This document shows, one piece after another, positions 24,589 to 34,500 of a stretch of DNA of 64,000 nt. Where the stretch lies: NCBI RefSeq assembly GCF_036195045.1, contig NZ_CP108100.1:6882001-6946000 (forward strand). Reading direction: 5' to 3'. The DNA comes from Streptomyces sp. NBC_00236 (GTDB lineage Bacteria > Actinomycetota > Actinomycetes > Streptomycetales > Streptomycetaceae). Position 1 is the first letter of the stretch. Every line of letters begins with the position of its first letter. The notes under the pieces are model-generated. The model did no database searches. It saw only the letters and a program-made list of their open reading frames with translations, and had not been told where the DNA came from. The position numbers were made by a program, and so were the translations under genes.

Positions 24589-25479
24589 ATGGACTTCCTT
24601 CGCCCCGCCAGCTGGGAGGAGGCGCTCGCCGCCAAGGCCGAGCACCCGACGGCTGTACCCATCGCGGGCGGCACCGATGTGATGGTCGAGATCAACTTCG
24701 ACCACCGGCGGCCCGAGTACCTCCTGGACCTGAACCGCATCGGTGAGCTGTCCGAGTGGGAGGTGGGCCAGGAGAGCGTACGGCTCGGCGCCTCGGTCCC
24801 GTACAGCGCCATCATGGAGCACCTGCGGACCGAGCTGCCCGGACTGGCGCTCGCCTCGCACACCGTCGCCTCGCCGCAGATCCGCAACCGCGGCGGTGTC
24901 GGCGGCAACCTCGGCACCGCGTCGCCCGCCGGTGACGCCCACCCGGCGCTGCTCGCCGCGGGCGCCGAGGTGGAGGCCGAGTCCGTCCGCGGGACCCGGC
25001 TGATCCCCATCGACGACTTCTACACCGGCGTCAAGCGGAACGCCCTGGCGCCGGACGAGCTGATCCGGGCCGTGCACATCAAGAAGGCCGACGGACCGCA
25101 GCAGTACTCCAAGGTCGGCACCCGCAACGCGATGGTCATCGCCGTCTGCGCCTTCGGCCTGGCCCTGCACCCCGAGACCCGCACGGTCCGCACCGGCATC
25201 GGATCCGCCGCCCCGACACCCGTACGGGCGAAGGAGGCCGAGGCCTTCCTGAACGCCGCGCTGGAGGAGGGCGGGTTCTGGGACAGCCGGACCGTCATCA
25301 CGCCCTCCGTCGCCAAGCAGTTCGCCACGCTCGCCGCGGGCGCCTGCAACCCGATCGACGACGTGCGCGGCACCGCGAGCTATCGCCGCCACGCGGTCGG
25401 GATCATGGCCCGCCGGACCCTCGGCTGGACCTGGGAGTCGTACCGCGGCAACGGCCGCAGCACCGAAGGAGCTGCCTGA
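24589..25479 (+). CDS. Xanthine dehydrogenase FAD-binding subunit
   Basis: 296 residues of the CoxM/XdhB FAD-binding class, with the FAD pyrophosphate motif AGGTDVMVEI near residue 27 and a second flavin motif RNRGGVGGNLGTASPAGD near 102. Together with the next two genes it forms a molybdenum hydroxylase that oxidises hypoxanthine/xanthine to urate. ATG at 24589 follows an AGAAGAGAG ribosome site; an in-frame ATG at 24520 lacks one. It stops 2 bp before the next start, so the three subunit genes are one operon. Confidence 0.87.
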   Translation: MDFLRPASWEEALAAKAEHPTAVPIAGGTDVMVEINFDHRRPEYLLDLNRIGELSEWEVGQESVRLGASVPYSAIMEHLRTELPGLALASHTVASPQIRNRGGVGGNLGTASPAGDAHPALLAAGAEVEAESVRGTRLIPIDDFYTGVKRNALAPDELIRAVHIKKADGPQQYSKVGTRNAMVIAVCAFGLALHPETRTVRTGIGSAAPTPVRAKEAEAFLNAALEEGGFWDSRTVITPSVAKQFATLAAGACNPIDDVRGTASYRRHAVGIMARRTLGWTWESYRGNGRSTEGAA

Positions 25480-25481
25480 TC

Positions 25482-26075
25482 ATGCGCGTCAATTTCACGG
25501 TCAACGGCCGACGTCACGAGGCCGACGACGTCTGGGAGGGCGAGTCCCTCCTGTACGTCCTGCGTGAGCGGATGGGCCTGCCCGGCTCCAAGAACGCCTG
25601 CGAGCAGGGCGAGTGCGGCTCCTGCACGGTCCGCCTCGACGGCGTCCCGGTCTGCTCCTGTCTGGTCGCCGCCGGCCAGGTCGAGGGCCGCGAGGTCGTC
25701 ACCGTCGAGGGCCTCGCCGACTTCGCCGCCCACCGCTCCGAGGCCCACCCCGGCACCGGCTGCGCTTCGGGCGCCTGCGGTACCACGGTCGACCAGGCGC
25801 AGCGGTGGAAGGCCAAGCCGACCGGCGAGGAGACCCGGGACACCGGGGAGCTCTCCCCGATCCAGCAGGCGTTCATCGACGCCGGAGCCGTCCAGTGCGG
25901 CTTCTGCACCCCCGGCCTGCTGGTTGCAGCCGACGAGCTCCTGGAACGCACCCCGGAACCGTCCGACGCGGACATCCGCGAGGCGCTCTCCGGCAACCTC
26001 TGCCGCTGCACCGGCTACGAGAAGATCCTCGACGCGGTCCGCCTCGCGGCCGCCCGCGCGGAAGAGGCGGTCTAG
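25482..26075 (+). CDS. Xanthine dehydrogenase [2Fe-2S] subunit
   Basis: 197 residues with the two cluster motifs of the molybdenum hydroxylase small subunit: a plant-type ferredoxin site CEQGECGSCTVRLDG with a further Cys (residues ~42-70) and the C-terminal helical site CGFCTPGLLVAADELL ... LCRCTGY. About 40 residues between the domains (GCASGACGTTVDQAQRWKAK) are longer than in CoxS-type subunits. It passes electrons from the Mo site to FAD. ATG at 25482 follows AAGGAG at the end of the previous gene. Confidence 0.9.
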   Translation: MRVNFTVNGRRHEADDVWEGESLLYVLRERMGLPGSKNACEQGECGSCTVRLDGVPVCSCLVAAGQVEGREVVTVEGLADFAAHRSEAHPGTGCASGACGTTVDQAQRWKAKPTGEETRDTGELSPIQQAFIDAGAVQCGFCTPGLLVAADELLERTPEPSDADIREALSGNLCRCTGYEKILDAVRLAAARAEEAV

Positions 26076-26077
26076 CC

Positions 26078-28462
26078 ATGGGCGTCACCGGTTCCCCCAC
26101 CAACATCAACCAGGGCACCCGCACCAAGGGCGGCATCGGCGAGTCCACGCTCCGCCCCGACGGGATCCTGAAGGTCACCGGCGAGTTCGCGTACTCCTCG
26201 GACATGTGGCACGAGGACATGCTCTGGGGACACACCCTGCGGTCCACCGTCGCGCACGCCGAGATCGTCTCGATCGACACCTCCGAGGCCCTCGCCACCT
26301 CGGGCGTCTACGCCGTCCTCACCTACGACGACCTGCCGACCGCGGTGAAGAACTACGGCCTGGAGATCCAGGACACCCCCGTCCTGGCCCACGGCCGGGT
26401 CCGCCACCACGGCGAGCCGGTGGCACTGGTCGCCGCCGACCACCCCGAGACGGCCCGCCGCGCCGCCGCGAAGATCAGGATCGACTACCGCGAGCTGCCG
26501 GTCGTCACCGACGAGGCCTCCGCGACCGCGCCCGACGCACCCCTCCTCCACGAGGGCCGCGAGGACCACCACATCGGGCACGTACCGCACCCCAACATCG
26601 TCCACCGCCAGCCGATCGTCCGCGGTGACGCGGAGGCCGCGAAGGCCCGCGCCGATGTCGTGGTCAGCGGGGAGTACGTCTTCGGCATGCAGGACCAGGC
26701 CTTCCTCGGCCCCGAGTCCGGACTCGCCGTGCCCTCCGAGGACGGCGGCGTCGACCTGTACGTCGCCACCCAGTGGCTGCACTCCGACCTCCGCCAGATC
26801 GCCCCCGTCCTCGGCCTGCCCGAGGACAAGGTCCGCATGACGCTCTCCGGCGTCGGCGGCGCCTTCGGCGGCCGCGAGGACCTGTCGATGCAGATCCACG
26901 CCTGCCTGCTGGCGCTGCGCACCGGCAAGCCGGTGAAGATCGTCTACAACCGCTTCGAGTCCTTCTTCGGGCACGTCCACCGTCACCCCGCCAAGCTCTG
27001 GTACGAGCACGGCGCCACCCGTGACGGCAAGCTCACGCACATGAAGTGCCGCATCGTGCTGGACGGCGGCGCCTACGCGTCCGCCTCGCCGGCCGTGGTG
27101 GGCAACGCCTCCTCGCTCGCGGTGGGCCCGTACGTCATCGACGACGTCGACATCGAGGCCATCGCGCTCTACACCAACAACCCGCCGTGCGGTGCGATGC
27201 GCGGCTTCGGCGCGGTCCAGGCCTGCTTCGCCTACGAGGCGCAGATGGACAAGGTCGCCGCCGAACTCGGCATGGACCCGGTCGAGTTCAGGCAGCTCAA
27301 CGCCATGGAGCAGGGCACCCTGCTGCCGACCGGCCAGGTGGTCGACTCACCCGCACCGGTCGCCGAACTGCTGCGTCTGGTCAAGGCCAGGCCGCTGCCG
27401 CCCGAGCGCCAGTGGGAGAGCGCCGGCGAGCACCCCGACGTGCGCGCACTGCCCGGTGGGCTCTCCAACACCACGCACGGCGAAGGCGTCGTACGCGGGA
27501 TCGGCTACGCGGTCGGCCTGAAGAACGTCGGCTTCTCCGAGGGCTTCGACGACTACTCCACCGCCCGGGTGCGCATGGAGGTCATCGGCGGCGAACCCGT
27601 CGCGACCGTGCACACCGCCATGGCGGAGGTCGGACAGGGCGGCGTCACCGTGCACGCCCAGATCGCCCGTACCGAACTGGGCGTCTCCCAGGTCACCATC
27701 CACCCGGCCGACACCCGCGTCGGCTCGGCGGGCTCCACGTCCGCGTCCCGCCAGACCTACGTCACCGGCGGCGCCGTGAAGAACTCGTGCGAGGCCGTCC
27801 GGGAGCAGGTCCTGGAGATCGGCCGCCGCAAGTTCGGTACGTACCACCCGGCCTGGGCCACCGCCGAACTCCTCCTGGAGGGCGGCAAGGTCGTCACCGA
27901 CGGCGGCGAGGTGCTCGCCGACCTGGCCGATGTGCTGGAGGACGAGGCGGTCGACGTCGAGCTGGAGTGGCGCCACCGGCCCACCGAGGCCTTCGACCTG
28001 CGGACCGGACAGGGCAACGGCCACGTCCAGTACTCCTTCGCCGCGCACCGCGCGGTCGTCGAGGTCGACACCGAGCTCGGCCTGGTCAAGGTCATCGAAC
28101 TGGCCTGCGCCCAGGACGTCGGCAAGGCGCTCAACCCGCTCTCCGTCCTCGGCCAGATCCAGGGCGGCACCCTCCAGGGCATGGGCATCGCCGTCATGGA
28201 GGAGATCATCGTCGACCCGAAGACCGCGAAGGTACGCAACCCGTCCTTCACGGACTACCTCCTGCCCACGATCCTCGACACCCCGACCATCCCGGTCGAT
28301 GTGCTCGAACTCGCCGACGACCACGCCCCGTACGGGCTCCGTGGCATCGGCGAGGCCCCCACCCTGTCGTCGACCCCGGCCGTCCTCGCGGCGATCCGGA
28401 ACGCGACCGGGCTGGAGCTCAACCGGACCCCGGTCCGACCGGAGCACCTCACCGGCACCTGA
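26078..28462 (+). CDS. Xanthine dehydrogenase molybdopterin-binding subunit
   Basis: 794 residues of the XdhA/CoxL family. Molybdopterin contact loops include GVGGAFGGRED near residue 264, GAMRGFGAVQ near 373 and the active-site glutamate in RGIGEAPTLSS near the end. The CoxL carbon-monoxide signature (AYRCSFR) is absent, so a CO dehydrogenase is unlikely. ATG at 26078 starts 2 bp after the stop of the iron-sulfur subunit. Maturation factor XdhC is encoded two genes later. Sequence alone cannot separate xanthine from other purine or N-heterocycle substrates, but PucR and a purine permease flank it. Confidence 0.9.
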   Translation: MGVTGSPTNINQGTRTKGGIGESTLRPDGILKVTGEFAYSSDMWHEDMLWGHTLRSTVAHAEIVSIDTSEALATSGVYAVLTYDDLPTAVKNYGLEIQDTPVLAHGRVRHHGEPVALVAADHPETARRAAAKIRIDYRELPVVTDEASATAPDAPLLHEGREDHHIGHVPHPNIVHRQPIVRGDAEAAKARADVVVSGEYVFGMQDQAFLGPESGLAVPSEDGGVDLYVATQWLHSDLRQIAPVLGLPEDKVRMTLSGVGGAFGGREDLSMQIHACLLALRTGKPVKIVYNRFESFFGHVHRHPAKLWYEHGATRDGKLTHMKCRIVLDGGAYASASPAVVGNASSLAVGPYVIDDVDIEAIALYTNNPPCGAMRGFGAVQACFAYEAQMDKVAAELGMDPVEFRQLNAMEQGTLLPTGQVVDSPAPVAELLRLVKARPLPPERQWESAGEHPDVRALPGGLSNTTHGEGVVRGIGYAVGLKNVGFSEGFDDYSTARVRMEVIGGEPVATVHTAMAEVGQGGVTVHAQIARTELGVSQVTIHPADTRVGSAGSTSASRQTYVTGGAVKNSCEAVREQVLEIGRRKFGTYHPAWATAELLLEGGKVVTDGGEVLADLADVLEDEAVDVELEWRHRPTEAFDLRTGQGNGHVQYSFAAHRAVVEVDTELGLVKVIELACAQDVGKALNPLSVLGQIQGGTLQGMGIAVMEEIIVDPKTAKVRNPSFTDYLLPTILDTPTIPVDVLELADDHAPYGLRGIGEAPTLSSTPAVLAAIRNATGLELNRTPVRPEHLTGT

Positions 28463-28480
28463 CCGGAGCTCCGCCACAGC

Positions 28481-28541
28481 TCTCCGGGCGGTGCGCGCCT
28501 GACGGGAACGTCACACTTCCTTCGCCCGTACCGCCCGGAGA
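28481..28541 (+). terminator. Long stem-loop after the xanthine dehydrogenase genes
   Basis: Twelve-base perfect arms TCTCCGGGCGGT (28481-28492) and ACCGCCCGGAGA (28530-28541) enclose 37 nt that contain a smaller ACGGG/CCCGT stem. It starts 18 bp after the stop codon. It is likely a terminator or a processing/stability element in the 255-bp gap before the permease; nothing else was recognised in that gap. Confidence 0.6.
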
Positions 28542-28717
28542 TCCCAAGTTCCGCACCGCTAGCGGCCCTTGACCTGATGTACGCAGTTCCCGTTCCCCAT
28601 GCATGAACAGTTCGTCTCGGGCCGTCCCCCGGGTCGTGCAGCCAGAGCATTCATCCCAAATCCCGCATCTCCACTCACCATCGCGGGTGCCCCTGTGAAC
28701 CTTGGGAGTCAGGCATC

Positions 28718-30175
28718 ATGACCCAGCAGTCAGTGGAACCGAAGACCGGTGCGGAGGACGCGGGCCCGGGCTCGCGCGTCCCCGCGGGCAGATCGTGGCT
28801 CGACCGGTACTTCCACATATCCGAACGCGGATCGACCGTGGCCACCGAAGTGCGCGGCGGCGTCACGACCTTCATGGCCATGGCGTACATCCTGCTGCTC
28901 AACCCGCTGATCCTCGGCGGCAAGGACGTCGACGGCAACCTCCTCAGCCAGCCCGGCCTGATCACCGCGACCGCGCTCGCGGCGGCTGCGACCACCCTGC
29001 TGATGGGCTTCGTCGGCAAGGTCCCCCTCGCGCTCGCCGCGGGACTCAGCGTCTCCGGCGTCCTGTCCTCGCAGGTAGCCCCGGAGATGACCTGGCCGCA
29101 GGCCATGGGCATGTGCGTGATGTACGGCCTGGTGATCTGCCTCCTGGTGGTCACCGGTCTGCGTGAGCTGATCATGAACGCGATCCCGCTCCCGCTGAAG
29201 CACGGCATCACCATGGGCATCGGCCTGTTCATCGCCCTGATCGGCCTCTACAAGGCCGGGTTCGTGGGGAAGGGCACCGCCACTCCGGTGACCCTCGGCC
29301 CCGCCGGTGAACTCGCCGGCTGGCCCGTCCTCGTCTTCGCGGTGACCCTGCTGCTGATCTTCATGCTGCAGGCCCGCAACATCCCCGGCGCGATCCTCAT
29401 CGGCATCGTGGTCGGCACCGTGATCGCCGTCGTGATCAACAAGGTCGCCGACGTCGACCCGAAGATCTGGAGCAGCGGCCCGCCCGAGCTCAAGGGCTCC
29501 GCGGTCTCCTCACCCGACTTCTCCCTCTTCGGGGACGTCGAGTTCGGCGGCTGGGGCGACGTCGGCGCGATGACCGTCGGCTTCATCGTCTTCACCCTGG
29601 TGCTGGCCGGCTTCTTCGACGCGATGGCCACCATCATCGGGGTCGGTACGGAGGCCAAGCTCGCCGACGACAGGGGCCGGATGCCGGGCCTGTCCAAGGC
29701 GCTGTTCATCGACGGCGCGGGCGGGGCGATCGGCGGCGTCGCCGGCGGCTCCGGCCAGACGGTCTTCGTCGAGTCGGCGACCGGGGTCGGGGAGGGTGCC
29801 CGGACCGGACTCGCCTCCGTCGTCACGGGACTCTTCTTCGCCGCCTGCCTCTTCTTCACCCCGCTCACGGCGATCGTGCCGGCCGAGGTGGCCTCCGCCG
29901 CCCTGGTCGTCATCGGCGCCATGATGATGCAGAACGCCCGGCACGTGGACTGGAGCGACCGCTCCGTCGCCATCCCGGTCTTCCTGACCGTGGTCCTGAT
30001 GCCGTTCACGTACACCATCACCACCGGTGTGGCCGCGGGCGTCATCAGTTACGTCGCCATCAAGGCGGCCCAGGGCCGGGCCCGCGAGGTCGGCGCCTTC
30101 ATGTGGGGGCTGACGGTGATCTTCGTCATCTACTTCGCCCTGAACCCGATCGAGAGCTGGCTCGGCGTCAGCTGA
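28718..30175 (+). CDS. NCS2-family purine permease (AzgA/GhxP-like)
   Basis: 485 residues with about 12-14 membrane helices. The N-terminal segment GGVTTFMAMAYILLLNP and the later AGSGQTVFVESATGVGEGARTG region (quoted in part: ESATGVGEGARTG) are typical of the AzgA subgroup of nucleobase/proton symporters, which import hypoxanthine, guanine or adenine. It sits between the xanthine dehydrogenase genes and xdhC on the same strand, so it most likely brings in the purine to be oxidised. ATG at 28718; the upstream ribosome site is weak (CTTGGGAG, rather distant). Confidence 0.87.
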   Translation: MTQQSVEPKTGAEDAGPGSRVPAGRSWLDRYFHISERGSTVATEVRGGVTTFMAMAYILLLNPLILGGKDVDGNLLSQPGLITATALAAAATTLLMGFVGKVPLALAAGLSVSGVLSSQVAPEMTWPQAMGMCVMYGLVICLLVVTGLRELIMNAIPLPLKHGITMGIGLFIALIGLYKAGFVGKGTATPVTLGPAGELAGWPVLVFAVTLLLIFMLQARNIPGAILIGIVVGTVIAVVINKVADVDPKIWSSGPPELKGSAVSSPDFSLFGDVEFGGWGDVGAMTVGFIVFTLVLAGFFDAMATIIGVGTEAKLADDRGRMPGLSKALFIDGAGGAIGGVAGGSGQTVFVESATGVGEGARTGLASVVTGLFFAACLFFTPLTAIVPAEVASAALVVIGAMMMQNARHVDWSDRSVAIPVFLTVVLMPFTYTITTGVAAGVISYVAIKAAQGRAREVGAFMWGLTVIFVIYFALNPIESWLGVS

Positions 30176-30210
30176 CGCCGCCGCTCCCCACATCCGCCAA
30201 GGAGACCGAG

Positions 30211-31362
30211 ATGCTGGACATCGCCGAGGAGCTCGACCGGTGGGCCGGGCAGGGACGCGACTTCGCCGTGGCCACCGTCGTCGCCGTCGGCGGCAGCGCG
30301 CCCCGCCAGCCGGGTGCCGCACTGGCCGTCGACCGTGACGGCACGGCGATCGGCTCGGTCTCCGGCGGGTGTGTGGAGGGCGCGGTGTACGAGCTGTGCC
30401 GACAGGCCCTCGATGACGGCAGAGCCGTACGGGAGCGGTTCGGCTACAGCGACGAGACCGCCTTCGCGGTCGGCCTGACCTGCGGGGGCGTCATCGACAT
30501 CCTGGTGACCCCGGTCCGGGCGGACGACCCTGCCCGCCCGGTGTTCGCCGCCGCGCTCGCCGCCGCCTCGCGGGGAGAGGCGGCGGCGCTGGCCCGGATC
30601 ACCGAGGGGCCGGCCGAACTCCTCGGCCGGCCCCTGCTGGTCCACCCCGACGGCCGTGACGAGGGCGGGCTCGGCGGACACCCGGAGCTGGACCGCACCG
30701 CGGCGGCCGAGACCCGGGCCGTGCTGGATGCGGGCCGCACCGGCACCCTCACCATCGGCGCGGACGGCTCGCAGTGCGGGCAGCCGCTCACGCTGCTCGT
30801 CGAGTCCAGCGTCCCGCCACCCCGGATGATCGTGTTCGGGGCCATCGACTTCGCCTCCGCGCTGGTGCGGGCCGGGAAGTTCCTCGGCTACCACGTCACG
30901 GTGTGCGACGCCCGTCCCGTCTTCGCGACCGAGGCCCGCTTCCCGGACGCCGACGAACTGGTCGTCGACTGGCCGCACCGCTATCTGGCCACCACCGGCG
31001 TGGACGCCCGTACCGTCCTGTGCGTCCTGACGCACGACCCCAAGTTCGACGTCCCGCTCCTGGAGGCGGCCCTGAAACTGCCGGTCGCGTACGTCGGTGC
31101 GATGGGCTCGCGCCGCACCCACCTGGAGCGCAACGACCGGTTGCGCGAGGTGGGCGTCACCGAGCTGGAGCTCGCCCGGCTGCACTCGCCGATCGGTCTC
31201 GACCTCGGCGCCCGTACGCCCGAGGAGACGGCCCTGTCGATCGCCGCCGAGATAGTCGCCGACCGCCGCGGCGGCAGCGGCGTTCCGCTGACCGGAGCGC
31301 ACACCCCGATCCACCCCGGCGGCGCCCCGGCACCGGCCGGGCGCATCGGTTCCGTGGCCTGA
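30211..31362 (+). CDS. xdhC: XdhC-family molybdenum cofactor maturation protein
   Basis: 383 residues with both XdhC domains: the N-terminal CoxI-type domain (GSAPRQPGAALAVDRDG, then GSVSGGCVEGAVYELC) and the C-terminal Rossmann domain starting MIVFGAIDFASALVRAG. XdhC binds and sulfurates molybdenum cofactor and hands it to xanthine dehydrogenase. ATG at 30211 follows CCAAGGAG, 35 bp after the permease gene, so it is co-transcribed. The C-terminal ~35 residues are a low-complexity tail. Confidence 0.9.
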   Translation: MLDIAEELDRWAGQGRDFAVATVVAVGGSAPRQPGAALAVDRDGTAIGSVSGGCVEGAVYELCRQALDDGRAVRERFGYSDETAFAVGLTCGGVIDILVTPVRADDPARPVFAAALAAASRGEAAALARITEGPAELLGRPLLVHPDGRDEGGLGGHPELDRTAAAETRAVLDAGRTGTLTIGADGSQCGQPLTLLVESSVPPPRMIVFGAIDFASALVRAGKFLGYHVTVCDARPVFATEARFPDADELVVDWPHRYLATTGVDARTVLCVLTHDPKFDVPLLEAALKLPVAYVGAMGSRRTHLERNDRLREVGVTELELARLHSPIGLDLGARTPEETALSIAAEIVADRRGGSGVPLTGAHTPIHPGGAPAPAGRIGSVA

Positions 31363-31375
31363 ACGGCCTCCACCG

Positions 31376-31397
31376 CGCGGCGCCCGACGGCGCCGCG
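31376..31397 (+). terminator. Stem-loop terminator of the purine operon
   Basis: Perfect 9-bp arms CGCGGCGCC (31376-31384) and GGCGCCGCG (31389-31397) with a 4-nt loop, 14 bp after the xdhC stop. Confidence 0.65.
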
Positions 31398-31546
31398 AAG
31401 AGACCCGCAGACCGTGAATGTCTGGGGGTCCCGTGGCCGCGCGGACGTCTTGGCGGTCCGTCCTCTCCGGGCGGGTTGCCGCCACGGCGGTTTCACGCCA
31501 GAGGTGAACCGCACCGCGGCCGCGATTTTGCCGGTAAATCAGCTGC

Positions 31547-34500
31547 ATGACATTTATCTCCTCCTCCGCCTCCGGCCGGGCGAGATCCGCCCGTGCGGGT
31601 CGCAGAGCCCTGCTCATAGCGACCTCCGTCGCCCTCGTGAGCGGTGCTCTGCTGCCGGCAGCCGGCTCCGCTTCCGCCGCAGGCGGCCCCGCCCCGGCCG
31701 CCGGCCGCGAAGGGACTCCGGTCCAGACCTACGACATCACCCTGCTCACCGGGGACGTCGTCCACTACACCGACGTCCCCGGCACGCAGGACACGGTGAC
31801 CGTGGACCGCCCCGACGGCGCACAGGGCGGGGTCCACGTCCAGCAGGCCGGAGAAGACCTCTACGTCCTGCCCGACGAGGCGCAGTCACTGCTCGCCGCC
31901 GGCAAGCTGGACCGCCGCCTCTTCAACGTCACCGCCCTCGCGAAGATGGGCTACGACGACGCGAAGAGCGGCGGCATCCCGCTGATCGCCACCTACCCGG
32001 CGAGCAAGGCCCGTTCACTGCCCGCCGCGCCGCGCGGCAGCAAGAGGGTCCGGACGCTGGAGTCCATCCACGGCGCGGCGCTGAAGGCCGGCAAGGACAC
32101 CACGCGCGCGTTCTGGGACGACATCGCCCGCACGCCGAAGACCCGCTCCCTCGACAACGGCATCGCCGAGCTCTGGCTCGACGGCCGCGTCGAGGCCGCG
32201 CTGAAGGACTCCGTCCCGCAGGTCAACGCCCCACAGGCCTGGGCCGAGGGCTACGACGGCAAGGGCACCAAGATCGCCGTCCTGGACACCGGCATCGACC
32301 AGGACCACCCGGACGTCAAGGACCGCGTCCTGGAGGCCAGGAGCTTCGTCCCGGGTGAGGACGTCGACGACAAGCACGGTCACGGTACGCACGTGGCATC
32401 CACGATCGCGGGTTCCGGTGCCGCGTCGGACGGCGCCAACAAGGGCGTCGCCCCGGCCGCGGACCTGCTCGTCGGCAAGGTGCTGGACAACAGCGGCTCG
32501 GGTGCTGACTCCGGCATCATCGAGGCGATGGAGTGGGCGAAGGCGGAAGGCGCCGACGTCGTCTCCATGAGCCTCGGCTCCACCATCCCGGACGACGGTT
32601 CCGACCCGATGGCGCAGGCCGTCAATGCCCTGTCCGCGGACGGCGGTCCGCTCTTCGTGATCGCCGCGGGCAACGCGTACGGCGCCGGCACGATCGGCTC
32701 GCCCGGCTCCGCCGACAAGGCGCTCACCATCGCCGCCGTCGACAAGCAGGACAACCGCGCGGACTTCTCCTCCATGGGCCCGCTCACCCGCTCCCACGGC
32801 CTCAAGCCGGACCTCTCCGCACCCGGCGTCGGCATCAACGCGGCGGCCTCGCAGTCGGTTCCGGGCGTCGAAGGCATGTACCGGTCGATGGACGGTACGT
32901 CGATGGCCACTCCGCACGTCGCGGGCGCCGCGGCCATCGTGAAGGAGCGGCACCCCGACTGGTCCGGTCAGCGCATCAAGGACGCGCTGATGACCTCGTC
33001 CAAGGTGCTGCCCGCCTACACCCCGTACGAGCAGGGCACCGGCCGGCTCGACGTGAAGGCCGCGATCGACACGACGATCGAGGCCACCGGTTCCGTCGAG
33101 GTCGCGTCCTACAACTGGCCGCACAGCGCCTCGGACCCCGTCGCCGAGCGGACGATCACGTACCGCAACAGCGGCACGGAGGACGTCACCCTCGACCTGG
33201 CGACGGACAGCGAAGCGGACGCCTACACGCTGTCGGTGAAGCAGCTGACCGTCCCGGCCGGCTCGACCGCCGAGGCGGTGCTCTCGCTCGACCCGTCCAA
33301 GGTCGCGGTCAACACCACGTTCTCCGGACAGGTCCTCGCGAAGGACGCCTCCGGAGCCGTCGTCGCACACACCGGCTTCGCGCTGAACAAGGAGCAGGAG
33401 CTGTACGACCTGACGCTCCAGCTGCGCGACCGCGCGGGCAAGCCGATGGACGGCATCGTCGTCCTCGGCGCGCTCGGCGACCCGAACCTGTCGCCCGTCC
33501 AGGTGTCCGGCGACACCACGCTCAGGCTGCCCCCGGGCAACTACACCGCCTGGTCCGCCGCCGACATCAAGGGCGACACGGCCGACTCCCAGGCCCTCGC
33601 CTTCCTGTCCGCCCCCGAGATCATCCTCGACAAGTCCGTCACCGTCGCCCTCGACGCGTCCAAGGCGCACAAGGTGAGCGCCAGAACGCCGCAGGAGGCG
33701 GAGACCCGGCAGCTGCGCTACGACATGGCGCGCACCGCCCCGGACGGCACCGTCCAGCGCGACGCGTACCAGATCCCGCTGACGTACGACCAGCTGTGGG
33801 CGAGCCCCACCGAGAAGGTCACCCAGGGAGACTTCTCCTTCCTGACCCGCTGGCGTCAGGGTGAGAAGCGGATCGACCTCACCGCCGGCGGACGCGACGT
33901 TCCGGTGGCGGCGCAGGGCGGCTCGGCCGTGGCCGAGGACAGCCGGCAGAAGCTGCGCAGCGTCTTCGCGGGCAACGGCGCCACCGCCGACTACGCGGCC
34001 CTCGACGCCAAGGACAAGGTCGTCGTGATCCGCAGCAGTGACGCGGTGGCTCCCGCCGACCGCGCCGCGGCGGCGATCGCGGCCGGCGCGAAGGCCCTCT
34101 TCGTCGTCAACCAGGGCGACGGCGTGCTGATGGAGACCTACGCCGACTACGGCATCACGCTGCCGATCCCGGTCGCCTCCGTCCAGCGCCTCGCGGGCGA
34201 GGCGCTGATCAAGGCCGCTCAGCGCGGTGAGAACGTGACTGTCGACCAGCTCCGGTACGCGAACTACGTCTACGACCTGGTCGACCGCCACGACGGCACG
34301 ATCCCGGACCGCTCGCTCACCTTCGCACCGACCACCCGGCAGCTGGCGAAGGTGGAGAACACCTACTACGGAGACCGGGACGTCGTCGGCGGCGGCTTCC
34401 GCTACGACATCCCCGAATACGGCCCCGGCGTCGGCTTCGCTGAGTACGAGAAGTACCCCGCCACCCGCACCGAATGGGTCACCCCGCTGCCGGGTTCCTC

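Noticed and set aside
28463..28717. Purine riboswitch before the purine permease
   Set aside because: The stem-loop at 28481-28541 lacks the three-way junction and conserved loop bases of guanine- or xanthine-binding riboswitches that I know.
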